Assembly (NCBI RefSeq): GCF_029369745.1
Contig: NZ_CP120210.1
Span: 2,046,001 to 2,110,000, forward strand
DNA: 64,000 bases
From: Amycolatopsis sp. QT-25
GTDB lineage: Bacteria; Actinomycetota; Actinomycetes; Mycobacteriales; Pseudonocardiaceae
Direction: 5' to 3'
Position 1 is the first letter of the stretch. Each line of letters opens with the position of its first letter. Shown piece by piece: positions 33,091 to 40,318 of this stretch. Both the position numbers and the translations under genes were made by a program. Under the pieces are notes generated by a model that was not told the origin of the DNA, made no database searches, and saw only the letters and a program-made list of their open reading frames with translations.

Positions 33091-33630
33091 CTACCCGCAG
33101 GTGTTCAGTGACGGCAGGGGTTTCGTCGGGTCGTAGGCAGCGGCATCGTCGCCGGCGGGTACGCCGACGACCGGTCTGTCCTTGTCAGCGTACTGGGGCG
33201 CGAGGACGCCCGTCTTGATCGCGTCACAGGCCATGCGTGAGCGGTAGCTCGCGCCATCCCCGAAACTCAGCCCGGCGTCGGCCTTCGCGAACGGCGGTGC
33301 CTTGCGGATCACGTAGTCCTGCTCCTCGCGGACGAACGGGACGATGTCCGCCGGTGACCGGGCCTCGGCCGGCCGCGCGTCGAAGGCGTAGGCGACCGCG
33401 TAACTCGCGTGGACGATCAACTCGCCCTTGTCACCGGGCTTCGCCGTCAGAGAGCCGGCCATGCGCAGGACCACGACGTGCCACCGGGACATCCGGAACC
33501 GGCGGCGCGGCCGCAGTTTCCGCCGTCCTTCGAGGTCCTGCTTCGCACCTGGCCGGGCGGCACGTTCGGCCTGCTTGCGCCAGTCCGGATCCAGCAGATC
33601 CGGATGCGTCTCCAACTGCCGGTCCTCCAA
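33091..33630 (-). CDS. Hypothetical membrane-associated protein, paralogous N-terminus (179 aa)
   Basis: The N-terminus MEDRQLETHPDLLDPDWRKQAERAARP and the basic stretch RRKLRPRRRFRMSRWHVVVL parallel the 107-aa neighbour. The expected membrane helix is short and weak here (WHVVVLRMAGSL). The remaining ~115 residues (IVHASYAVAYAFDARPAEARSPADIVPFVREEQDYV, SFGDGASYRSRMACDAIKTG) include two Cys, one of them next to the last residue (NTCG), that could form an extracytoplasmic disulfide. It lies 30 bp upstream of the 107-aa gene in the same operon and diverges from valS. No family is recognised. Confidence 0.7.
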   Translation of the reverse strand: MEDRQLETHPDLLDPDWRKQAERAARPGAKQDLEGRRKLRPRRRFRMSRWHVVVLRMAGSLTAKPGDKGELIVHASYAVAYAFDARPAEARSPADIVPFVREEQDYVIRKAPPFAKADAGLSFGDGASYRSRMACDAIKTGVLAPQYADKDRPVVGVPAGDDAAAYDPTKPLPSLNTCG

Positions 33631-33723
33631 GAGCCCGCCTTCCCCCAGTGCGTGACGACATCCCCTCGTCGGCCGGGAGCGGCGGGCGTTACGGCCGGTG
33701 AGGAACTCGTTGAAGGGGGTTCG

Positions 33724-33729
33724 TAGACT
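33724..33729 (+). promoter_or_regulatory. -10-like element for valS (possible leaderless start)
   Basis: TAGACT lies 8 nt before the GTG at 33738. The GAAGGGGG run at 33712-33719 is too far from the start codon to serve as its ribosome site. The same TAGACTCG octamer occurs upstream of tig (16262-16269) and folC (38083-38090). Confidence 0.45.
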
Positions 33730-33737
33730 CGACGACT

Positions 33738-36371
33738 GTGACCGAGAACGCCCAGCCGCAGCAGACCGACCTTCCGGGTGCCTGGAACCCGGCCGACGAA
33801 GAAGCCTCGCTCTACCAGCGTTGGGTAGACGCCGGTTACTTCACGGCCGACCCCACGTCGGACAAGCCGCCGTTCACGGTAGTCATCCCGCCCCCGAACG
33901 TGACCGGTTCGCTGCACATCGGGCACGCGTTCGAGCACACCCTGATCGACGCCGTCACCCGCTACCACCGCATGCTCGGCGACGAGACGCTGTACCTGCC
34001 GGGTATGGACCACGCGAGCATCGCGGTCCACGCGCTGGTCGAGAAGCAGCTCCGCGCCGAGGGCACCAGCCGCCGCGAACTCGGCCGCGAGGCCTTCGTC
34101 GAGCGCGTCTGGCAGTGGAAGAACGAGCACGGCGGCAAGATCCTCGCCCAGATGAAGCGCCTCGGCGAAGGCGTCGACTGGACCCGTGAGCGGTTCACCA
34201 TGGACGACGGCCTCTCCAAGGCCGTCAACACGATCTTCAAGAGGCTCTTCGACGACGGCCTGATCTACCGTGCCGAGCGGCTGGTCAACTGGTCGCCGGA
34301 GCTGCGGTCGGTGCTGTCCGACGCCGAGGTGAAGCACGAAGAGGTCGAGGGCGAACTCGTCTCCATGCGCTACGGCGACGGCGAGAACGCGATCGTCGTG
34401 GCCACCACCCGGATGGAGACGATGCTCGGCGACACCGCCGTCGCGGTCCATCCGGACGACGAGCGCTACACGCACCTCGTCGGCACCGAGGTCGAGCTTC
34501 CGCTGACCGGACGCAAGATCCCGGTCGTCGCGGACAAGCACGTCGACCCGGAGTTCGGCACCGGCGCGGTCAAGGTGACCCCCGCGCACGACCCGAACGA
34601 CTTCGAGATCGGCCGGCGCCACGACCTGCCGATGATCACGATCATGGACGAGCAGGGCCGCATCGACGGCACCGGCACCGAGTTCGACGGCATGGACCGC
34701 TTCGAGGCCCGCGTCGCGGTGCGGGAGAAACTGCGGGAGCAGGGCCGCATCGTCGCGGAGAAGCGCCCGTACCTGCACAGCGTCGGGCATTCGGAGCGCT
34801 CCAAGGAGCCGATCGAGCCGCGGCTTTCGCTGCAGTGGTTCGTCAAGGTCGGCCCGCTCGCGAAGGCCGCGGGTGACGCGGTGCGCGACGGCCGCGTGAA
34901 CGTCCACCCGCCGGAGCTGGAGAAACGCTACTTCGACTGGGTCGACAACCTGCACGACTGGTGCATCTCGCGCCAGCTGTGGTGGGGCCACCGCATCCCG
35001 GTCTGGTACGGCCCGGACGACGAGGTCGTCTGCGTCGGACCGGACGAGGAGCCGCCGTCGGGCGAGGGCTGGACCCAGGACCCGGACGTGCTCGACACCT
35101 GGTTCTCTTCGGGCCTGTGGCCGTTCTCCACCCTCGGCTGGCCGGAGAAGACCCCGGACCTGAACAAGTTCTATCCGACGTCGGTGCTGGTCACCGGCTA
35201 CGACATCCTGTTCTTCTGGGTCGTGCGGATGATGATGTTCGGCCTCTACGCCACCGGCGAGGCGCCGTTCAAGACCATCGCGCTGCACGGCATGGTCCGC
35301 GACCAGTTCGGCAAGAAGATGTCGAAGACCGCGGGCAACGGTGTCGACCCCATCGAGTGGATGGACCGCTACGGCACCGACGCGCTGCGCTTCACCCTCA
35401 CCCGCGGCGCCAACCCGGGCACCGACGTGCCGATCGGCGAAGAGTGGGTCGCTGGCTCCCGGAACTTCACCACGAAGCTCTGGAATGCCACCAAGTTCGC
35501 GATGATGAACGGCGCGGACGCGAACGCCCCGCTGCCCGCTCCGGCCGAACTCACCGAGGCGGACCGCTGGATCCTCGGCAGGCTCGGGACGGTCGTCGAC
35601 GAGGTCACCGGGTACCTGGCGGACTACCAGTTCGCCAAGGCCACCGACACGCTCTACCAGTTCACCTGGACCGAGCTGTGCGACTGGTACCTGGAGCTGT
35701 CGAAGGTCCAGGTCTTCCAAGGTGACGAGGCCCGCGTGACGGCGACGCGCGCGGTGCTCGGGCACGTGTTCGACACGGTGCTCAAGCTGCTGCACCCGTT
35801 CATCCCGTTCATCACCGAGAAGCTGTGGACGGCGCTGACCGGCCGCGAGTCGCTGGTGATCGCCCCGTGGCCGGTGGCCGACGCCTCGTACGCCGACGCC
35901 GTGGCGGACAAGCGGATCGCGGACGTGCGGAAGCTGGTCACCGAGGTCCGCCGGTTCCGTGCGGACCAGGGCCTCAAGCCCAGCCAGAAGGTGGCCGCGC
36001 GGCTGTCCGGCGACGGGTTCGCCGAGCTCACCGGGCACGACGAGCCGATCCGCGCGCTCGTCCGGCTCACCCAGCCCGAAGACGGCTTCGCGCCGAGCGC
36101 GTCGCTCGAGGTCGGCCTGTCGGCCGGTGTCGTCACCGTCGAACTGGACCTGTCCGGCACGATCGACGTCGCCGCCGAGCGCAAGCGCCTGCAGAAGGAT
36201 CTCGGCGCGGCGGAGAAGGAACTGGCGCAGGCCGAAGCCAAACTCGGCAACCAGGCCTTCATCGACAAGGCGCCGGAGCACGTGATCGGCAAGATCCGGA
36301 GCCGCAAGGAGACCGCGGTCGCCGACATGGAGCGCATCAACGCCCGGCTGGCCGCCCTCCCCGCCTCCTGA
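33738..36371 (+). CDS. valS: Valine--tRNA ligase (877 aa)
   Basis: The start is GTG 33738 ([18 protein letters not shown]). Class Ia signatures are HIGH (60-63, [18 protein letters not shown]) and KMSKT (527-531, [11 protein letters not shown]). The editing CP1 domain lies between, with [22 protein letters not shown] and [37 protein letters not shown] follows CP1. The anticodon-binding helical domain and the C-terminal coiled coil ([25 protein letters not shown]) are typical of ValRS. It charges tRNA-Val and is essential. It is followed by a perfect palindromic repeat. Confidence 0.98.
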   Translation: MTENAQPQQTDLPGAWNPADEEASLYQRWVDAGYFTADPTSDKPPFTVVIPPPNVTGSLHIGHAFEHTLIDAVTRYHRMLGDETLYLPGMDHASIAVHALVEKQLRAEGTSRRELGREAFVERVWQWKNEHGGKILAQMKRLGEGVDWTRERFTMDDGLSKAVNTIFKRLFDDGLIYRAERLVNWSPELRSVLSDAEVKHEEVEGELVSMRYGDGENAIVVATTRMETMLGDTAVAVHPDDERYTHLVGTEVELPLTGRKIPVVADKHVDPEFGTGAVKVTPAHDPNDFEIGRRHDLPMITIMDEQGRIDGTGTEFDGMDRFEARVAVREKLREQGRIVAEKRPYLHSVGHSERSKEPIEPRLSLQWFVKVGPLAKAAGDAVRDGRVNVHPPELEKRYFDWVDNLHDWCISRQLWWGHRIPVWYGPDDEVVCVGPDEEPPSGEGWTQDPDVLDTWFSSGLWPFSTLGWPEKTPDLNKFYPTSVLVTGYDILFFWVVRMMMFGLYATGEAPFKTIALHGMVRDQFGKKMSKTAGNGVDPIEWMDRYGTDALRFTLTRGANPGTDVPIGEEWVAGSRNFTTKLWNATKFAMMNGADANAPLPAPAELTEADRWILGRLGTVVDEVTGYLADYQFAKATDTLYQFTWTELCDWYLELSKVQVFQGDEARVTATRAVLGHVFDTVLKLLHPFIPFITEKLWTALTGRESLVIAPWPVADASYADAVADKRIADVRKLVTEVRRFRADQGLKPSQKVAARLSGDGFAELTGHDEPIRALVRLTQPEDGFAPSASLEVGLSAGVVTVELDLSGTIDVAAERKRLQKDLGAAEKELAQAEAKLGNQAFIDKAPEHVIGKIRSRKETAVADMERINARLAALPAS

Positions 36372-36375
36372 CGAC

Positions 36376-36430
36376 TGCGATGAAGGGGCCTTTCCTGGCA
36401 AATTTTGCTAGGAAAGGCCCCTTCATCGCA
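36376..36430. repeat. Palindromic intergenic repeat, family B copy 1
   Basis: Perfect 21-bp arms (36376-36396 and 36410-36430) with an AT-rich 13-base centre that itself pairs further (GCAAA/TTTGC), so almost the whole 55 bp is palindromic. The core is TGAAGGGGCCTTTCCT. It fills the gap between the convergent valS (stop 36371) and GDSL esterase (stop 36442) genes and probably terminates both. Confidence 0.88.
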
Positions 36431-36441
36431 CGTGCGGTGGC

Positions 36442-37317
36442 TCAGCGGAGGTGACGGAGGACCACTCCGGCCACGCCCGCCATCCCGGTCCGATACGGGT
36501 GGTACGCCGCCGCGGCGAGCAGTTTCGTGTGCTGCCCGTTGATCCACGCGGCACCGTTAGGCGCGCAGGCGTCGTGTCCGGCGGACGGGCCGAACGTGTC
36601 CACGAAGATCGCCTCGCCGTCGGCGGCGACCGCCTTCTCGATCGCCGAGTTCAACGCCTTTTCGACGTCGTTGAGCCAGGCGTAGTCGCCCTCGGCGAAG
36701 GGCAGGATCTTCGGGCAGTAGCCGGATTCCGGCGCGATCCGGGGATAGCCGACGACGAGTACGTCGGCGCGCGGCGAGCGGGCGTGGATCCCGGCCAGCA
36801 CCTTCTCGACGTTCTTGCCGGTGTCGGCGATCTTGGCCTTGACGGTGTCGACGCCACCGACGGTGAACTTGTCCCGGCAGGGGCTCCCGGTGGGATCGCT
36901 CGCCCGCAGTGACGGGCAGGTGCCGACCAGCGTGCCGAAGACGTCGTAATCGTTGCCGCCGATCCCGACGGTGACCAGGTCGGTGTTTGCGCGCAGGGCG
37001 CTGAACTGTGGCGGGTTGCCGCCGAGGGTGACGCGCTGCCGCTGCGTCATGTTCGTGGTGTCGGCGCCACCGCAGCTGATGTCGGTGAACGAACGCACCC
37101 GCAGCGCGGAGGCGAGGATCGACGGGTAGTTCTGCGTCGACTTCCCGCAGAAGAGCGGGTCGAGGCGGGGGAGCGGGATAAGCGGTCCGGAAGTGTAGGA
37201 ATCACCCAGCGCGACGTAATTCCGATAGGACCGCTCGGCGGCGGTGGCCGCCGTGGCGGAGGCGATCAGCAGGACGACGGTCGAGACGGCCGCGAACAGG
37301 ACACGTCTTAAGCGCAT
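36442..37317 (-). CDS. Secreted SGNH/GDSL hydrolase (291 aa)
   Basis: ATG at 37317 gives a Sec signal peptide (MRLRRVLFAAVSTVVLLIASATAATAAE). Block I is NYVALGDSYTSG (nucleophile Ser), block II has SCGGADTTN (Gly), block III is VTVGIGGNDYDV (GxND), and block V is AYHPYRTG with the catalytic His. Six Cys suggest three disulfides, as in Streptomyces-type secreted lipases (SCO1725-like). It probably hydrolyses lipid or acetyl esters outside the cell. The gene stands alone, convergent to valS. Confidence 0.92.
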   Translation of the reverse strand: MRLRRVLFAAVSTVVLLIASATAATAAERSYRNYVALGDSYTSGPLIPLPRLDPLFCGKSTQNYPSILASALRVRSFTDISCGGADTTNMTQRQRVTLGGNPPQFSALRANTDLVTVGIGGNDYDVFGTLVGTCPSLRASDPTGSPCRDKFTVGGVDTVKAKIADTGKNVEKVLAGIHARSPRADVLVVGYPRIAPESGYCPKILPFAEGDYAWLNDVEKALNSAIEKAVAADGEAIFVDTFGPSAGHDACAPNGAAWINGQHTKLLAAAAYHPYRTGMAGVAGVVLRHLR

Positions 37318-37424
37318 GAGGACCCCGATCTCCGGACTGGACGGCCTCATCAAAAATGAACCGGATCCGGCTCGCCCGGCGCCGCCGATCGGGTGGTGAG
37401 CGCAGGTTTCACCCGCTTGGGGTG

Positions 37425-38054
37425 TCAGCTCGGGTGGTCGTCTTCCGGTCTGCGGTAGACCAGGAGATAGCGATAGAACAGCAGATTCCGCACCTTGCTG
37501 CCCGGGAGCAGCCGGGCAGCGTCGCGCCGGACGTGGCTCATCGGCGGATACGTCTCGGCGATCGGCGCCGTCGGCAGCGGATCGATCCCGCCGTTGAGCC
37601 GGTCGCCCGCGTACACGACCACCCTGGCCAGCGCGTTGACCGGCGACGCCACGACGGCGCGCGCGTAGTCGGCGAACGTGCTGGGCCTGCCGAGACCGAG
37701 CACGGCCAGCACGCCGCCGGGGACCAGCGCTTCCCGCAACCTCGTGACCGTGTCGAACGGCACATGGTGCAGCGACGCGAGGCAGGAGATGAAGTCGTAC
37801 GCCTCCTCCGGCAGCTTCTCGGTGACGACGTCGGCTTGCCGGTACGAGATCGTGCCGGGGCCCGGTGAGCCGGCGGCGCGGGCGAGGTCGATCATCGAAG
37901 CGGACCGGTCGATCGCCTCGACGTGCATCCCGGTCGCCGCGAGCCGCCGGGCGAACCGTCCGCCGCCACAGCCCACGTCCAGCGCCACCCCGGGACCGGG
38001 AGGCAGCTGGTCGAGCAGCAGCGGATGGTAGTGGTCGTTGTGGTTGAACCCCAT
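37425..38054 (-). CDS. Class I SAM-dependent methyltransferase (209 aa)
   Basis: The start MGFNHNDHYHPLLLDQLP (38054) is typical of a small methyltransferase family; a GTG at 38081 is a possible earlier start. Motif I is ALDVGCGGGRFARRLA, motif II VEAIDRSASMIDLAR, and motif IV YDFISCLASLHHV, followed by LREALVPGGVLAVLGL. The substrate is unknown. Its 5' end lies 69 bp from the divergent folC start, so the two genes share a promoter region. Confidence 0.9.
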   Translation of the reverse strand: MGFNHNDHYHPLLLDQLPPGPGVALDVGCGGGRFARRLAATGMHVEAIDRSASMIDLARAAGSPGPGTISYRQADVVTEKLPEEAYDFISCLASLHHVPFDTVTRLREALVPGGVLAVLGLGRPSTFADYARAVVASPVNALARVVVYAGDRLNGGIDPLPTAPIAETYPPMSHVRRDAARLLPGSKVRNLLFYRYLLVYRRPEDDHPS

Positions 38055-38082
38055 GCGTCGAGAGTGCCAGGAAAGCCGCACG

Positions 38083-38088
38083 TAGACT
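38083..38088 (+). promoter_or_regulatory. -10-like element for folC
   Basis: TAGACT at 38083-38088, implying a start point near 38095 and a leader of about 28 nt that contains the AAAAGGAGAG ribosome site. Confidence 0.4.
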
Positions 38089-38123
38089 CGGTCCGACAGG
38101 GAGCAAGGCTAAAAGGAGAGTTC

Positions 38124-39800
38124 GTGCCGCGAGGTGACGGCCGGGATTCCGAAGACTTCAAGGAATCCCCGGACCTGGCAGATCTGGACAGTTTCGCCGG
38201 TGTCGACGAATTGGGGGCACGCGCCCACGATCCGTCCGACGACACCGACCCGGATCTGGACGCACCCGACGCCGCGTACCAGGCGGGTGGCGGTGCCGGT
38301 GGCGGGATCGGCGGGATCGGGCAGCTGGGGGACAACCTCGCGCTCGGCCCGGTGCCGGACCTCGTCGCCCCGGAGGACGTGGAACTGCACGAACTGGACG
38401 ATCAGGGCGACGAGTTCGCCCCGGCCGACCCCGACGGGCAGCAGGCGCGCCGCGAACTGCTCGCCGTCGAGGCCGAGCTGAACCAGCGGTGGCCCGAGAC
38501 CAAGATCGAGCCGTCCCTCGCCCGGATCGCGGCCCTGGTCAACCTCATGGGTGAACCGCACCGCGGCTATCCGGTGCTGCACGTCGCCGGAACCAACGGC
38601 AAGGGCTCGACCACCCGGATGATCGACGCGCTGCTGACCCGGATGGGGCTGCGCGTCGGCCGGTACACGAGCCCCCATCTGCAACTGGTCACCGAGCGGA
38701 TCGCGCTCGACGGCGCCCCCATCTCCGCCGCCGCGTACGTCGACCTGTACCGCGATGTCGCGCCGTACGTGACCATGGTGGACAACGCGGGCGGCCCCGG
38801 CGCGGTGCCGATGAGCAAGTTCGAAGTGCTCACCGGGATGGCGTTCGCGGCCTTCGCCGACGCGCCCGTCGAAGCCGCGGTCGTCGAAACCGGTCTCGGT
38901 GGCTCCTGGGATGCCACGAACGTCGTCGACGGTGACGTCGCCGTCATCACCCCGATCGGCGTCGACCACGTCGAGTACTTCGGCGGCACTCCGGCCAAGG
39001 CCGCGGTGGAGAAGGCCGGGATCATCAAGCCCGGCAGCGTCGCGGTCATCGCCGAGCAGGACCCCGACGTGCAGAAGATCCTGCTGGAACGCGCCATCGA
39101 GGTCGACGCGAGCGTCGCCCGCGCGGGCAGTGAGTTCGGCGTGATGGAACGGGAGATCGCCGTCGGCGGGCAGATGCTGAAGCTGCAGGGCCTCGGCGGG
39201 GTCTACGACGAAATCTTCCTGCCCCTGCACGGCGCGCACCAGGCGGCCAACGCCGCGCTCGCGCTGGCCGCCGTCGAAGCGTTTTTCGGCGCGGGCAAGG
39301 ACAAGCAACTGGTCGTCGAAGCCGTCCGCGAGGCCTTCGCCGAGGTCGAAACCCCCGGCAGGCTGGAGCGCGTCCGCGCCGCGCCGACGGTGCTGCTCGA
39401 CGCCGCCCACAATCCGCACGGTGCCAAGGCGCTCGCCACCACCGTCGCCGAGGAGTTCGCCTTCCGGCGCCTCGCCGCCGTGGTCGGCGTGATGGCCGAG
39501 AAGGACGTCCGCGGCATCCTCGAAGCCCTCGAACCGGTCGTCACCGAGATCGTCGTCACCCGGAACTCGTCCCCGCGCGCGATGCCGCTGGACGAGCTCA
39601 ACGACATCGCCCTCTCGATCTTCGGCGAAGACCGGGTCGTGGCCGAGACGAGCCTGGACGCCGCGATCGAAACCGCCATCGGTCTCGTCGAGCAGAGCGA
39701 CGACCCCGAAGAGCCCCTGGCGGGCGGCGGCGTGCTGGTCACCGGCTCGGTCGTCACCGCGGGCGAGGCGAGGACCCTGTTCGGTAAGGAGCCGGCGTGA
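38124..39800 (+). CDS. folC: Folylpolyglutamate synthase / dihydrofolate synthase with acidic N-terminal extension (558 aa)
   Basis: GTG at 38124 has AAAAGGAGAG immediately before it, so the long N-terminus is translated. The ATP-binding GTNGKGST starts at G156, about 105-110 residues later than usual. The extra part is acidic and Gly-rich (DFKESPDLADLDSFAG, DDTDPDLDAPDA, AGGGAGGGIGGIGQLGDN). The catalytic body then follows: YTSPHL, VVETGLGGSWDATNVV, ITPIGVDHVEYFG, KAGIIKPG, and LLDAAHNPHGAKAL in the C-terminal domain. It adds glutamate to dihydropteroate and folates. It overlaps the DUF4233 gene downstream. Confidence 0.97.
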   Translation: MPRGDGRDSEDFKESPDLADLDSFAGVDELGARAHDPSDDTDPDLDAPDAAYQAGGGAGGGIGGIGQLGDNLALGPVPDLVAPEDVELHELDDQGDEFAPADPDGQQARRELLAVEAELNQRWPETKIEPSLARIAALVNLMGEPHRGYPVLHVAGTNGKGSTTRMIDALLTRMGLRVGRYTSPHLQLVTERIALDGAPISAAAYVDLYRDVAPYVTMVDNAGGPGAVPMSKFEVLTGMAFAAFADAPVEAAVVETGLGGSWDATNVVDGDVAVITPIGVDHVEYFGGTPAKAAVEKAGIIKPGSVAVIAEQDPDVQKILLERAIEVDASVARAGSEFGVMEREIAVGGQMLKLQGLGGVYDEIFLPLHGAHQAANAALALAAVEAFFGAGKDKQLVVEAVREAFAEVETPGRLERVRAAPTVLLDAAHNPHGAKALATTVAEEFAFRRLAAVVGVMAEKDVRGILEALEPVVTEIVVTRNSSPRAMPLDELNDIALSIFGEDRVVAETSLDAAIETAIGLVEQSDDPEEPLAGGGVLVTGSVVTAGEARTLFGKEPA

Positions 39801-40195
39801 CCGACGAGACCCCGAAGCCGCCCGCCAAGGACCCGATGAAGTCCTTCCGCGGCGTGATGGCCGGTTCCCTGATCATGGAGGGCATCACCGTCGCGCTCGC
39901 GCTGCCGGTGGTGGCGAAACTCGGCGGCGGCGTCGGCTCGCTCACCGGCTGGTCGGTGATCGTGATCGCGGTCGCGCTGATCGCGCTGTGCGGTTTCCTG
40001 AAGAAGCCCTGGGCGGTGCCCGCGGTGCTGGTGTTGCAGGTCGCGCTGATCGCCTTCTTCGTCGCACTGCCCGCCGTGGCGATCCTCGGGGTGGTCTTCC
40101 TCGGGATCTGGCTGTGGCTGCTGTGGCTGCGAAAGGACGTGGCGCGGCGGATGGCCGCCGGAACGCTGCCGAGTCAGCAGCAGCAACCGCAGTAG
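39797..40195 (+). CDS. DUF4233 membrane protein (132 aa)
   Basis: The GTG start overlaps the folC stop (GTGA), so translation is coupled. The opening PMKSFRGVMAGSLIMEGITVALALPVVAKLGGG is the DUF4233 signature. Four membrane helices are predicted (about 20-37, 45-64, 66-84, 88-112), with a short basic C-terminus. In actinobacteria this gene regularly follows folC (Rv2446c position in M. tuberculosis). Function unknown. Confidence 0.92.
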   Translation: MTDETPKPPAKDPMKSFRGVMAGSLIMEGITVALALPVVAKLGGGVGSLTGWSVIVIAVALIALCGFLKKPWAVPAVLVLQVALIAFFVALPAVAILGVVFLGIWLWLLWLRKDVARRMAAGTLPSQQQQPQ

Positions 40196-40228
40196 CGTTC
40201 GCCGATTTTCGCGACCGGGGCGCCCCTC

Positions 40229-40316
40229 ACGTGATCAGAGGCGTGACTCACGCGAGTTACGCCTCCAATCACGTGAGTCACGCCCCTGATCACGTGAGTT
40301 ACGCCCCTGATCACGC
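40229..40316. repeat. One inverted and three tandem copies of the 21-bp unit (family C, locus 2)
   Basis: Direct units start at 40254, 40275 and 40296 (pattern GAGTYACGCC, then variable, then ATCACG and a pyrimidine). An inverted unit at 40229-40249 pairs with the first direct unit over 18 of 21 positions across a 4-base loop. The array ends 2 bp before the stop of the acylase gene (40319) and follows the DUF4233 gene, a convergent gap. Confidence 0.88.
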
Positions 40317-40318
40317 GT

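Noticed and set aside
33631-33737. T-box or other leader riboswitch for valS
   Set aside because: The gap is only 107 bp and lacks the T-box sequence and terminator; the -10 spacing points instead to a leaderless mRNA.
33447-36401. 984-codon minus-strand frame opposite valS
   Set aside because: Complement of a strongly conserved tRNA synthetase; the protein is a low-information mix of Val/Asp/His/Arg with no domain.
40229-40316. CRISPR array
   Set aside because: The units are contiguous without spacers and one is inverted; no cas genes are present.
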